Shown here: positions 25,580 through 33,501 of the stretch, piece by piece
How positions within the stretch are numbered: position 1 is the stretch's first letter
Layout: each line of letters opens with the position of its first letter
From: Rhodobacteraceae bacterium Alg231-04
GTDB taxonomy: Bacteria; Pseudomonadota; Alphaproteobacteria; Rhodobacterales; Rhodobacteraceae
Assembly (NCBI GenBank): GCA_900143635.1
Contig: FREY01000005.1
Location: 244,212 to 300,052 of the forward strand
Length of the DNA stretch: 55,841 nt
Direction: 5' to 3'
Position numbers and translations under genes: made by a program
Notes under the pieces: generated by a model
Seen by the model: the letters and a program-made list of their open reading frames with translations, nothing else
What the model was told of the DNA's origin: nothing
Database searches by the model: none

Positions 25580-25725
25580 GGGGAGTTGATTTCCACAAAT
25601 CACGGCGCTTTTCAATCACCTGTAGCGCGATAGAGGATGGATGCGGGGTGTCGGGCCACAAATGCACGCCTATCCACCCTCAGTATCTTAGACCGGGGCA
25701 GGGGCCCGGCGGGTCTGGCAGAGGT

Positions 25726-25755
25726 CAGGGGCGCCGAAGGCGGCACCCCTGTTTT
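25726..25755. terminator. stem-loop downstream of the YcnI-like gene
   Basis: 11-bp stem with one mismatch (CAGGGGCGCCG / CGGCACCCCTG), AAGG loop, followed by TTTT on the plus strand. Adjacent genes on both sides run leftward, so the T-run is on the wrong side for the YcnI-like gene. The stem itself, right after its stop, may still terminate or protect that transcript. Confidence 0.45.
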
Positions 25756-25763
25756 GAGTGGTA

Positions 25764-26306
25764 TCAGTGCGAATGCACAGCGGGGGCTACCAGATGCAGG
25801 CCCGGCGCGGGTTTTTTCAGATCGTGGGGGTCCTGGCCCTCTGCCGGGATTTCGACCCAGGCGTTTGTACCGTCAGCGCATTCCTGAACCGTCGGGAAAT
25901 ACAGGGTCTGGTCGGCGTCCAGCGATTTATGCAGCTTGGCGCGGAAGGTGAACTCGTCATAATGCGCATCCTCCAACGAACCGGACCAGATGATTTCGGT
26001 CACGCCTGAGGTCAGCGTGCGGCCATAATAGTCATAGCTGTGGGCGTAATCGCTGGTCACAGTTTCCATCTCCCAACCCGCTTTGGGCATGGGTTTGGCG
26101 GCCACAACGCCTTCGGGAAGGGTGATACGAACCTTCAGGGTCGCCTGACCGTCGCAGCCATGGCCAATGCGCATTACGCCCTTGTAGGTGGTGCCGGTTG
26201 CAGCCTCCTGCTGTTCCAATGTGGCATGCGCCATCGCGGAAGTGCTGAGTGCAGTTGTTAGTGCGGCGGCCAGAATGGCTGCCGGTGCAGTATTGACGAA
26301 TTTCAT
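25764..26306 (-). CDS. YcnI family (DUF1775) copper-binding protein
   Basis: Periplasmic or membrane-anchored copper-related protein. 180 residues; signal peptide with cleavage at AMA|HATLEQQEA, which leaves His as the first mature residue, the key ligand of the single-histidine copper brace known in Bacillus YcnI. Core segments GTTYKGVMRIGHGCDGQATLKVRITLPEGVVAAKP and PKAGWEMET match DUF1775, including the Trp near the copper site. The chain ends in HLVAPAVHSH, further potential ligands. There is no C-terminal membrane helix, unlike many YcnI proteins. The start at 26306 has AGGA 8 bases upstream. Follows the small membrane protein gene by 56 bases. Confidence 0.87.
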   Translation of the reverse strand: MKFVNTAPAAILAAALTTALSTSAMAHATLEQQEAATGTTYKGVMRIGHGCDGQATLKVRITLPEGVVAAKPMPKAGWEMETVTSDYAHSYDYYGRTLTSGVTEIIWSGSLEDAHYDEFTFRAKLHKSLDADQTLYFPTVQECADGTNAWVEIPAEGQDPHDLKKPAPGLHLVAPAVHSH

Positions 26307-26362
26307 TTCTATAGTCCTGTTCACATGTCTTTAGGGGGTCCGGCGCAGCCGGAGGCTATGGG

Positions 26363-26701
26363 TCATGTGAAGCGTGGAGGGCCTCTTGGCTGACAATCCC
26401 TGAGTATTGGTTTGCAGTGCAGCTGCTGCGTGCCAGCGGGAAACTCCGCGAGAAAGGATATGGGCATCCAGCAAAGGCTGGTGTCTGCCCGCAGCAAAGG
26501 GGCCGCGCCGACCAGAGTGCAGCTTGGGCAGTCCGGAGATTCTGTTGCGCCGCTGCTGCAAATGTCGCCAAAGGCGAAACCCAATAGGGCAGGGTCCGGA
26601 TCGGCCTGCAACGGGCGCGATGCATGCAGGCTGGCCAGAATAGCAAAGCAGAGCGCTGCAATCAGCGCCACCCAGCCCGGTCCTGCACGTGAAATCCGCA
26701 C
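26363..26701 (-). CDS. small membrane protein, DUF2946-like, upstream of YcnI
   Basis: 112 residues from a GTG start at 26701 with GAGGG upstream. One N-terminal membrane segment (WVALIAALCFAILASLHAS), then GDICSSGATESPDCPSCTLVGAAPL with a CPSC pair and further Cys residues. This layout (one helix, then a cysteine pair in a short periplasmic region) resembles the DUF2946 proteins found beside copper genes. Assigned mainly from pattern and from its position before ycnI. Other frames across this stretch are open but look like noise. Confidence 0.6.
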   Translation of the reverse strand: MRISRAGPGWVALIAALCFAILASLHASRPLQADPDPALLGFAFGDICSSGATESPDCPSCTLVGAAPLLRADTSLCWMPISFLAEFPAGTQQLHCKPILRDCQPRGPPRFT

Positions 26702-26908
26702 GCTTTGCCACCCTCAAAATACCTATGACGCGCACACTACGATTCCGCGCCGCAACTGCAAGCTGCTTTTGGATCATCTAGCGCAAGGCAAGCCTGCTGA
26801 GATTGCGGTGGCGCAAACCGATGCCCCAAGATGCTTGGTGATTGCCCCGGCTGCGCCCTTTCGCTATCACACCTGCCAACACGAATGTCCCATGTATGGA
26901 GCTGTCCC

Positions 26909-28576
26909 ATGGCCGCCTATCAGTACGTCTACCACATGCAGGGTGTCTCCAAGACTTACCCCGGTGGCAAAAAATGCTTTGAAAACATCCACCTCTCTTT
27001 CCTGCCCGGTGTGAAAATCGGTGTGGTTGGCGTTAACGGCGCCGGTAAATCCACCCTGATGAAAATCATGGCCGGTCTCGACAAGGACTTCACCGGTGAG
27101 GCCTGGGCGGCTGAGGGCGCCAAAGTTGGTTACCTGCCGCAGGAACCGAAGCTGGACGAGAGCCTGACTGTGCGGGAAAACGTCATGCTGGGCGTGGCCG
27201 AGAAGAAGGCCAAGGTCGACCGCTTCAACGCCATCGCAATCGAGATGGCCGAGAATTACACCGACGAGCTGATGGAGGAGATGACCACCCTTCAGGACGC
27301 CATCGATTCCGAGAACCTCTGGGATCTGGACAGCCAGATCGACGTCTCCATGGAAGCGCTGCGCTGCCCGCCGGATGATGCCGAGATTGCCAACCTGTCT
27401 GGTGGTGAAAAACGCCGGGTTGCCCTGTGCAAACTGCTGCTTGAAGCGCCGGAAATGCTGTTGCTCGATGAACCGACCAACCACCTCGACGCCGAGACCA
27501 TCGCCTGGCTGCAACAGCACCTGATCGACTACAAAGGCACCATTCTCTGCGTCACCCACGACCGTTACTTCCTGGATGACATCACCAGCTGGATCCTGGA
27601 ATTGGACCGCGGCAAGGGCATTCCTTACGAGGGCAACTATTCCGCATGGCTGGAGCAGAAGGCCAAACGGCTGGAGCAGGAAGCCCGCGAAGACAAATCC
27701 AAGCAGCAGACTCTGCAGCGCGAGTTGGAATGGATGCGTCAGGGTGCCAAGGCACGCCAGGCCAAATCCAAGGCCCGGATCAACGCCTATAACGATCTGG
27801 CCGGCCAGTCCGAGCGCGAGAAGCTGACCCGCGCCCAGATCGTCATTCCCAACGGCCCGCGTCTGGGCAACAAGGTGATCGAGGTCGACAGCATCGCCAA
27901 ACACTATGGCGACAAGCAGCTGGTCGAAGGCCTGTCCTTTGATCTGCCGCCCGGAGGCATTGTTGGCGTCATCGGCCCCAACGGTGCCGGTAAATCGACT
28001 CTGTTCCGTATGCTGACCGGTCAGGAGCAGCCCGACGAAGGGTCGGTGTCTTATGGCGACACCGTGAAACTGTCCTATGTGGATCAGTCGCGCGACGATC
28101 TGAAGGACAATGAAACCGTCTGGGAAGCCATCTCGGGCGGCGCTGAAATCATCGAATTGGGCGACGCGCAGGTGAACTCCCGTGCTTATTGCTCCTCGTT
28201 CAACTTCAAAGGCGGCGATCAGCAGAAACCGCTGAACCTGCTGTCGGGCGGTGAGCGTAACCGTGTCCACATGGCGCGGCTGCTGAAAGAGGGCGGCAAC
28301 GTGCTGCTGCTCGATGAGCCGACCAACGACTTGGACGTGGAAACCCTGCGGGCACTGGAAGACGCGCTGGTCGATTTCGCCGGCTGCGCGGTGGTGATTT
28401 CCCACGACCGTTTCTTCCTCGACCGGATCTGCACCCACATGCTGGCCTTTGAAGGCGACGCCCATGTGGAATGGTTCGAGGGCAACTTCGAGGACTACGA
28501 GGAAGATAAGAAGCGCCGGTTGGGTGCCGATGCGCTGGAGCCCAAGCGATTGAAGCATAAGAAGTTTGCGCGGTAA
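26909..28576 (+). CDS. ettA: energy-dependent translational throttle protein EttA (ABC-F)
   Basis: Ribosome-associated ABC-F ATPase that gates entry into elongation at the E site when energy is low. 555 residues with two ABC domains: Walker A GVNGAGKST and GPNGAGKST, signatures LSGGEKRR and LSGGERNR, Walker B LLLDEPTNHLD and LLLDEPTNDLD. Between them is the arm plus linker rich in charged helices (KRLEQEAREDKSKQQTLQ...WMRQGAKARQAKSKARINAYNDL), the ABC-F P-site tRNA-interaction motif. No transmembrane domain. GGAG lies 7 bases before the ATG at 26909. Ends in a good terminator. Confidence 0.95.
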   Translation: MAAYQYVYHMQGVSKTYPGGKKCFENIHLSFLPGVKIGVVGVNGAGKSTLMKIMAGLDKDFTGEAWAAEGAKVGYLPQEPKLDESLTVRENVMLGVAEKKAKVDRFNAIAIEMAENYTDELMEEMTTLQDAIDSENLWDLDSQIDVSMEALRCPPDDAEIANLSGGEKRRVALCKLLLEAPEMLLLDEPTNHLDAETIAWLQQHLIDYKGTILCVTHDRYFLDDITSWILELDRGKGIPYEGNYSAWLEQKAKRLEQEAREDKSKQQTLQRELEWMRQGAKARQAKSKARINAYNDLAGQSEREKLTRAQIVIPNGPRLGNKVIEVDSIAKHYGDKQLVEGLSFDLPPGGIVGVIGPNGAGKSTLFRMLTGQEQPDEGSVSYGDTVKLSYVDQSRDDLKDNETVWEAISGGAEIIELGDAQVNSRAYCSSFNFKGGDQQKPLNLLSGGERNRVHMARLLKEGGNVLLLDEPTNDLDVETLRALEDALVDFAGCAVVISHDRFFLDRICTHMLAFEGDAHVEWFEGNFEDYEEDKKRRLGADALEPKRLKHKKFAR

Positions 28577-28600
28577 TTTCTGCCTGTTTGAAAATTTGAG

Positions 28601-28625
28601 AAGGGCGGGCCTTCCCGCCCTTTTT
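28601..28625 (+). terminator. Rho-independent terminator of ettA
   Basis: AAGGGCGGG / CCCGCCCTT stem with a short CCTT-type loop, running directly into five T; 25 bases after the ettA stop. Confidence 0.88.
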
Positions 28626-28813
28626 GCTGCCAGCGTTCCGGACACAAGGTCAGGCGCGGGCCGTTCCGCTGCGCGACACGTCCCAAGGGGAATTCCTACA
28701 AACGCTGGGCTTTGATTTGCACTATTGGGTGCGCAGGGCTCCACCCGTCTGAACCGCAAACGCTCCCCCGGAAGGTTTGCCGCTACGCGGATCGGTTCGA
28801 ATACCACGGTGAG

Positions 28814-28902
28814 AATGGCAGGCCCCCTGCCGAGAAGATTGTCAAAGCCACTAAGCGGGCAACCCGGAAACAGTATTCCTCTGAAGATGAGATCCGTATC
28901 CT
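28814..28902 (+). mobile_element. remnant of an IS3-family transposase OrfA
   Basis: One frame here reads GRPPAEKIVKATKRATRK followed by QYSSEDEIRIL, which matches the N-terminus of a common IS3-family OrfA (…ATRKQYSAEEKIRIVLEGLRGED). After RIL the match stops and the frame runs into unrelated sequence and a stop at 28975, so only about 30 codons remain. The stretch 28626-28813 upstream has no recognisable gene; 28903-29075 is the leader of the zinc-type cluster. The remnant shows a past insertion and deletion between ettA and that cluster. Confidence 0.55.
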
Positions 28903-29075
28903 AGGGGAGCAGAGCGCATTCACCCCGAGGCAGAGGCTGCGACCAGTTGCGCGAGAACCGGGCCTCCCTTTCTGAGAGGACAACGGACCGGTCATGGCAG
29001 CTGGTTTGCTGTTGACATATGCGCTGCCAAACGCATGTCTGTACTCCAATTCCTCAACCAACAGTTTGTGAACCA

Positions 29076-29717
29076 ATGAGACAAGTTTTTGTAAGAACAG
29101 CGATTGCGGCAGCCTTTGTGCCGATGTTTGCAACAGCCGAAGAAATCCGGGCGCTGGATGCTCATGAGCACGGGTCGGGCACGTTGGGGATCGCGGTTTC
29201 CGGCGCGCAGGTGGCCCTGTCTTTTGAAGCGCCCGGTGCGGATATCGTCGGTTTTGAGCATCCCGCAGCAAGCGCGGCGGATCGGGCAGCGGTGGCTGCG
29301 GCAATCTCCGATCTGGCTCATCCGCTTGAACTGTTTGTTCTGCCTGCTGACGCGGGCTGTTCGGTGATTGAGGCCAAGGTCGAAGTCATAGGCGCCGATG
29401 CCCATGACGATGAACATGACCATGAGACCCACGACGATCACGATGGCCACGACGATCATGATGATCATGACGACCACGACGATCACGTGGAGGACCATGG
29501 TGACCACGAGGATCATGGCGCGGTGCATTCGGAATTTGCGGCAGAGTATGTTCTGTCCTGCAGCGCCCCGCAGGCAATCACTCAGATCGAATTTGGATAT
29601 TTCGACCGGTTTGCCAATGCGCGTGAACTGGACGTTCAGATCGTGACAGATCAGGGCGCACAGGCGTTTGAGGTGGAGCGTGATGCTCCGGTGCTGCGCT
29701 TGAAAGGCATGTTTTAA
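29076..29717 (+). CDS. ZrgA-like zinc-binding protein (DUF2796), His/Asp-rich
   Basis: Predicted secreted metal-binding protein. 213 residues with a signal peptide (MRQVFVRTAIAAAFVPMFATA), then RALDAHEHGSGTLGIAVSG, the conserved DUF2796 start in which AHEHG is a likely metal site. Residues ~109-150 are a low-complexity His/Asp/Glu run (repeats of HDDHDD), a metal-buffering loop as in ZnuA and ZrgA. The C-terminal ~65 residues (AAEYVLSCSAPQAI...) are the second conserved part. Vibrio cholerae ZrgA is the founding case and belongs to a zinc uptake system. The SD is poor. TTGACA at 29012-29017 may be a -35 element; I could not find a clear Zur box. Confidence 0.8.
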   Translation: MRQVFVRTAIAAAFVPMFATAEEIRALDAHEHGSGTLGIAVSGAQVALSFEAPGADIVGFEHPAASAADRAAVAAAISDLAHPLELFVLPADAGCSVIEAKVEVIGADAHDDEHDHETHDDHDGHDDHDDHDDHDDHVEDHGDHEDHGAVHSEFAAEYVLSCSAPQAITQIEFGYFDRFANARELDVQIVTDQGAQAFEVERDAPVLRLKGMF

Positions 29718-29719
29718 AG

Positions 29720-30433
29720 TTGCCGGCGATCGTGGCCTCTGAAGATGCGGTTTGCCTTGAAGAGGTTCAGTTTTCATGGCCCGAAAGCCGTTTTTCCATT
29801 GCGGTGAATGGCTTTCGTGTCGCCGCGGGTGAAAAACTCCTGTTGCTGGGCGAAAGCGGGTCGGGGAAGTCGACGCTGCTCAGCCTGATATGCGCGATTG
29901 CGACGCCGCAACAGGGGCGCATCCGGGTCGCCGGGCAGGAACTGAGCGCGCTCAGCCCGGCTCAGCGGGACCGGTTCAGGGCGGACAGGACCGGCATCAT
30001 TTTTCAGATGTTCAACCTGCTGCCCTATGCCAGTGCGCTGGATAATATCCTGTTGCCGCTGCGGTTCTCCGCTCTGCGGCGCAAGCGGTGCCATGATCCG
30101 CGCGCCGAGGCCCTTTCGCTTTGCGCCGGTCTGGGCCTGCCGGAGGACCTGCTGACAGGCGTTGCTGCCTCGACGCTCTCTGTTGGCCAGCAGCAACGGG
30201 TTGCAGTGGCGCGGGCACTGATCGGCGCGCCGGATATCATCATCGCGGATGAACCGACATCGGCGTTGGATGCAGGGTCGCAGGCGGAGTTTCTGGACCT
30301 TCTGTTCCGCCAGCTGGCGTCCACCGGCAGCACCCTGATCATGGTCAGCCATGACGCCCGTCTGGCTGACCGCTTTGACCGGGTGGCGCGGCTGGAAGAC
30401 ATTGCCGAAATCCTCAGAAAGGCTGTGGCATGA
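29720..30433 (+). CDS. ABC transporter ATP-binding protein (LolD/MacB type), zrg-like cluster
   Basis: 237 residues with Walker A GESGSGKST, Q-loop IIFQMFNLLPYAS, signature LSVGQQQR (second Gly replaced by Val, as in some LolD/MacB relatives), Walker B IIIADEPTSALD and H-loop MVSHD. The start is TTG at 29720, two bases after the zrgA-like stop; a GTG four codons later is an alternative. It pairs with the FtsX/MacB-type permease that overlaps its end by 4 bases, so it is a lipoprotein- or mechanotransmission-type ABC rather than a classical importer. Role by context: part of zinc acquisition. Confidence 0.87.
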   Translation: MPAIVASEDAVCLEEVQFSWPESRFSIAVNGFRVAAGEKLLLLGESGSGKSTLLSLICAIATPQQGRIRVAGQELSALSPAQRDRFRADRTGIIFQMFNLLPYASALDNILLPLRFSALRRKRCHDPRAEALSLCAGLGLPEDLLTGVAASTLSVGQQQRVAVARALIGAPDIIIADEPTSALDAGSQAEFLDLLFRQLASTGSTLIMVSHDARLADRFDRVARLEDIAEILRKAVA

Positions 30434-31683
30434 CGCTGACGCGATTGGCCTTTCTGTCGTTGAAGAGCCGGGCACTGACGGTGGGGCTGACCATCTTTGC
30501 GGTGGCACTGTCGGTTGTTCTGTTTCTCGGGGTGGAAAAGCTGCGCACCGGGGCGCGGGCCAGTTTTACGGATACGATCTCGGGTACTGATCTGATCATG
30601 GGCGCACGGTCGGGCAGCGTTCAGCTGTTGCTGTATTCGGTGTTCCGGATCGGCAATGCGACCAATAATGTAACCTGGGAAAGCTACAGCGACATTGCCG
30701 CGAGGCCCGAAATTGACTGGGCGGTGCCGATCTCGCTGGGCGATAGCCACCGGCAGTTCCGCGTCATGGGCACCACGGTAGAATATTTCCAACGCTACCG
30801 CTATCGCGGCGGGCGCGCACTGGCCTTTGCACAAGGTCGCGCGTTCGAGGATCTGTTTGATGCAGTTGTCGGGGCCGAGGTAGCCGCGCAGCTGGGGTAT
30901 CGCACCGGCGACCCGATCGTGGTGGCGCACGGTCTTGCCTCTTTCAGTGAACACAAGGATACGCCGTTTCGCATTTCGGGCGTGTTGGAGAAAACCGGTA
31001 CCCCGGTGGATCGCACCGTGATTGTCGGGCTGGAGGCGATAGAAGCCATCCATGTGGACTGGCAAAGTGGCGGCCGGAAATCCGGCGCCGCAACCCCGGT
31101 CGAGGCCTTGCGCGCGATGGACCTGCAGCCCAAGGCAATCACCGCGGCCATGCTGGGGGTGAAATCCAAACTGCAGATCTTTACCGCCCAGCGGGCGATC
31201 AACCAATACCGCGAAGAACCCCTGTTGGCGGTGCTGCCCGGTGTCGCCCTGCAAGAGCTGTGGAGCATTGTCGGCATTGCCGAACAGGCGCTGATTGCGG
31301 TGTCGGCCATGGTTGTGGTCACCGCCGTTCTGGGCCTGTCGGTGATGATCCTTTCCGGCCTGCATGCCCGCCGCCGCGAGATGGCGATCCTGCGGGCGAT
31401 GGGGGCGGGGCCGACTACGGTGATGGGGCTGTTGATGACCGAGGCGGTGCTGATGGCCTGTCTCGGCGCCGCGCTTGGGCTGGTGATGCTTTATCTTGGG
31501 CTCTTTGTCCTGCAACCCTGGCTTGACAGCGCCTATGGGCTGTTCATTCCCGTCACCCCGCCGAGCCTGCGTGAAATGCTGCTTTTGTGCGCGGTTGTCG
31601 CGGCGGCGGCGGTTGTCAGCCTATTGCCGGCCTTGCGAGCCTACCGGATGTCCCTTGCAGACGGTATGATGGTGAAAATGTGA
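30430..31683 (+). CDS. ABC transporter permease, MacB/FtsX family, zrg-like cluster
   Basis: 417 residues: one N-terminal membrane helix (ALTVGLTIFAVALSVVLFLGVE), a large periplasmic domain (about residues 45-270; begins RTGARASFTDTISGTDLIMGARSG), then three C-terminal helices with the FtsX motif MILSGLHARRREMAILRAMGAGP. This is the four-helix MacB/LolCE topology that transmits motion to periplasmic partners rather than forming a channel. ATG overlaps the ATPase stop (ATGA). With the metal-binding protein upstream and the DUF3299 protein downstream it matches the zrg gene order. Confidence 0.88.
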   Translation: MTLTRLAFLSLKSRALTVGLTIFAVALSVVLFLGVEKLRTGARASFTDTISGTDLIMGARSGSVQLLLYSVFRIGNATNNVTWESYSDIAARPEIDWAVPISLGDSHRQFRVMGTTVEYFQRYRYRGGRALAFAQGRAFEDLFDAVVGAEVAAQLGYRTGDPIVVAHGLASFSEHKDTPFRISGVLEKTGTPVDRTVIVGLEAIEAIHVDWQSGGRKSGAATPVEALRAMDLQPKAITAAMLGVKSKLQIFTAQRAINQYREEPLLAVLPGVALQELWSIVGIAEQALIAVSAMVVVTAVLGLSVMILSGLHARRREMAILRAMGAGPTTVMGLLMTEAVLMACLGAALGLVMLYLGLFVLQPWLDSAYGLFIPVTPPSLREMLLLCAVVAAAAVVSLLPALRAYRMSLADGMMVKM

Positions 31684-31719
31684 TTTCCGGCAGCAAGAAA
31701 ACAAGGTCAGGATGGCGCC

Positions 31720-32808
31720 ATGCCACGGTTTAATCAGTTGTCACTCGTCGCCGCCGTCTTGGCTGCTGCCGCCACCGGGGCGGCTGCCTGCGGATTTCAC
31801 AATTACAATCCAAAACCCTCGATGGTGGATCTGCTGATCAATAGCGAACATGCGGTGCTGGCACGTCCCACCGCAGGCAATCCATTCCGCTATACCGCGG
31901 TTGAGGCGGTTGCTGGCAGCACTTATGGGGTGGAACTGCCCCAGCTGGTTGATACCGCCAGCCGGCGGCGGCTGGCAGCCGATGCCAATGCCACGGTGCT
32001 GTTTGCCCGCGAAGGGTCTTATGGGCCCTGGCAGAAAGTCTCCTATATCGACGCCACCATGCGCCCGGTCCTGGACAAGATGGTCGCGCGGCTGCCGGCC
32101 TGGGCTGATGGCGATGATCTGGACCGGTTCCGCACCTTCATGACTTACCTGGATCACCCGGATGTGCGGGTGCACACATTGGCGCTGACGGAACTGGATC
32201 GTGCCGACTACGGCTTTCTGGTGTCGCATAAACTGCCATTGGATCCTGTCGCCACTCTTGCCCGGCTTGACGATCCGGCGCAGCTCGATCTGCGCGCCAT
32301 ACGAGTGCTTTTGCTGGGGCTGAGCGGCTGGCAGGGTGCGCAGGAGCGGCTGGAAAGAGGGCTGGCCTATTCGGTTCAATATGAAAACGCGTTGGCTGGC
32401 GCCTATGCCACCGCACTGATTGAGTTGGACGGGCCCGACCGGGCGGTTTCCGTTGCGCAGAGATACCTGACCGACCCTGCGGTGCATTACGCATCCAAGG
32501 AAGCCCTGATCGAGGCGATGGCCATACACAGTGAATATGGCGAAACAGATATGAGAGAAACGGTGAGCCTGGCACTTGCAGAGGTGCTGCAGCAAAGACC
32601 TGAACTTGCATCAGCGATGGCCCGCCAGCTTGGGGCCCGTGGCGTCTGGACACTACGCGACACACTGTCGGATGTGGTGCGGCAGAGGCAGCTGACATCG
32701 ATGCTGGATGTGCTTGCGGTCAGCCAATACGTGGCCATGGCGGATGGGCTGGCGGCGGTGCCAAACCCCGTCCGGATTGGGGTTTCAGACGAGGAGGCAT
32801 CGAACTGA
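31720..32808 (+). CDS. secreted helical-repeat protein of unknown function
   Basis: 362 residues with a signal peptide (MPRFNQLSLVAAVLAAAATGAAA) followed by CGFHNYNPKP. Because a Cys closely follows the cleavage region it may be a lipoprotein, but the lipobox (TGAAAC) is weak. Residues ~45-125 look like a small beta domain; from ~135 on come repeated helical pairs (FRTFMTYLDHPDVRVHTLALTEL; LARLDDPAQLDLRAIRVLLLGL; ...) resembling HEAT/TPR-like solenoids. I do not recognise a named family. It is co-transcribed between the permease and the DUF3299 gene (TGATG overlap with the latter), so it should act with that periplasmic system. Confidence 0.72.
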   Translation: MPRFNQLSLVAAVLAAAATGAAACGFHNYNPKPSMVDLLINSEHAVLARPTAGNPFRYTAVEAVAGSTYGVELPQLVDTASRRRLAADANATVLFAREGSYGPWQKVSYIDATMRPVLDKMVARLPAWADGDDLDRFRTFMTYLDHPDVRVHTLALTELDRADYGFLVSHKLPLDPVATLARLDDPAQLDLRAIRVLLLGLSGWQGAQERLERGLAYSVQYENALAGAYATALIELDGPDRAVSVAQRYLTDPAVHYASKEALIEAMAIHSEYGETDMRETVSLALAEVLQQRPELASAMARQLGARGVWTLRDTLSDVVRQRQLTSMLDVLAVSQYVAMADGLAAVPNPVRIGVSDEEASN

Positions 32809-33323
32809 TGCACACACGCAGAAAAGTTTTGACCACAGCGGCTGCAGCTCTTGCGATGACGGCGCCCTGGCCGATGCGGGCGCGGGCAGGGGACGATCCG
32901 ATCCAGCTGGACTGGGACGATCTGGTGCCCGGCGGCAGCGGAGAAACCATGGAACGCCTGCGTCAGCAGGGCATCATCCAACATGGTGAGATGAACACGG
33001 GCTTTGATCAGGACACGAGCGCCAATCTGACGACCGAGTTTAATGGCAAGCTGGTGCGTATTCCGGGCTATCTGGTGCCGCTGGAATATGACGGTGCCAA
33101 GGTCAAAACAGCCCTGCTGGTGCCCTTTGTCGGCGCCTGCATCCACGTGCCGCCGCCGCCGCCGAACCAGCTGATTTTTATCATTGCAGAAGCCGACTAC
33201 GAGAACCCTTCTCTGTTCGAACCAGTGTGGATCGAAGGTGTTTTTGGAACCTCCGCCACCAGCACCCAGCTGGCTGAGGTCGGCTATACAATGGTGGCAG
33301 AGCAGATCGACCCGTATACCTGA
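32808..33323 (+). CDS. DUF3299 domain protein, zrg-like cluster
   Basis: 171 residues. The N-terminus MHTRRKVLTTAAAALAMTAP is a signal peptide with paired Arg, possibly Tat; mature protein from about residue 28. The core LVRIPGYLVPLEYDGAKVK...LLVPFVGACIHVPPPPPNQLIFI is the DUF3299 signature (single Cys next to His and a poly-Pro turn), which looks like a metal-binding corner. The family occurs beside DUF2796 and MacB-type ABC genes, as here. Function of the domain is unknown; periplasmic metal handling is an inference from context. Confidence 0.83.
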   Translation: MHTRRKVLTTAAAALAMTAPWPMRARAGDDPIQLDWDDLVPGGSGETMERLRQQGIIQHGEMNTGFDQDTSANLTTEFNGKLVRIPGYLVPLEYDGAKVKTALLVPFVGACIHVPPPPPNQLIFIIAEADYENPSLFEPVWIEGVFGTSATSTQLAEVGYTMVAEQIDPYT

Positions 33324-33451
33324 TCGCGCTGGGCGCAGGCCCCGGTCGGCGGGGCGTCTGGCCGACCAAGACCACGCCCGCCTAAAGAAGCCGGGATCGG
33401 AGTGCGGGGTGAGATTGGCCGCCGTGTGACTGCGTGCTATTGAGTGAATTA

Positions 33452-33471
33452 TTCAAACTGAACAAACTTGA
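33452..33471. promoter_or_regulatory. putative operator upstream of HTH-SBP regulator
   Basis: TTCAAACTGAACAAACTTGA lies 31-50 bases before the regulator start. It contains TTCA-AAC-TGAA, an inverted repeat, followed by CAA. The 14-base core differs in one base from the core upstream of the first PhyH gene (TTCAAAATGAACAA). The wider stretch ATTCAA...TTGAAT is also an inverted repeat. Likely binding site for the regulator itself. Confidence 0.5.
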
Positions 33472-33501
33472 ATTTCACAAGTCACACAGGGGATTTAGGC
33501 G

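Noticed and set aside
26867-28807. Long open frame (646 codons) on the reverse strand through ettA
   Set aside because: It mirrors the ettA codons on the opposite strand, a common effect in high-GC coding DNA; no known motif and no ribosome binding site.
28712-28975. Possible 87-residue gene after ettA
   Set aside because: Only about 30 codons resemble IS3 OrfA; the rest is not protein-like, so it is listed as an IS remnant instead.
29011-29040. Possible Zur box before the zinc-type cluster
   Set aside because: GACATATGCG...CGCATGTC is only a broken inverted repeat and does not match the alphaproteobacterial Zur consensus as I know it.
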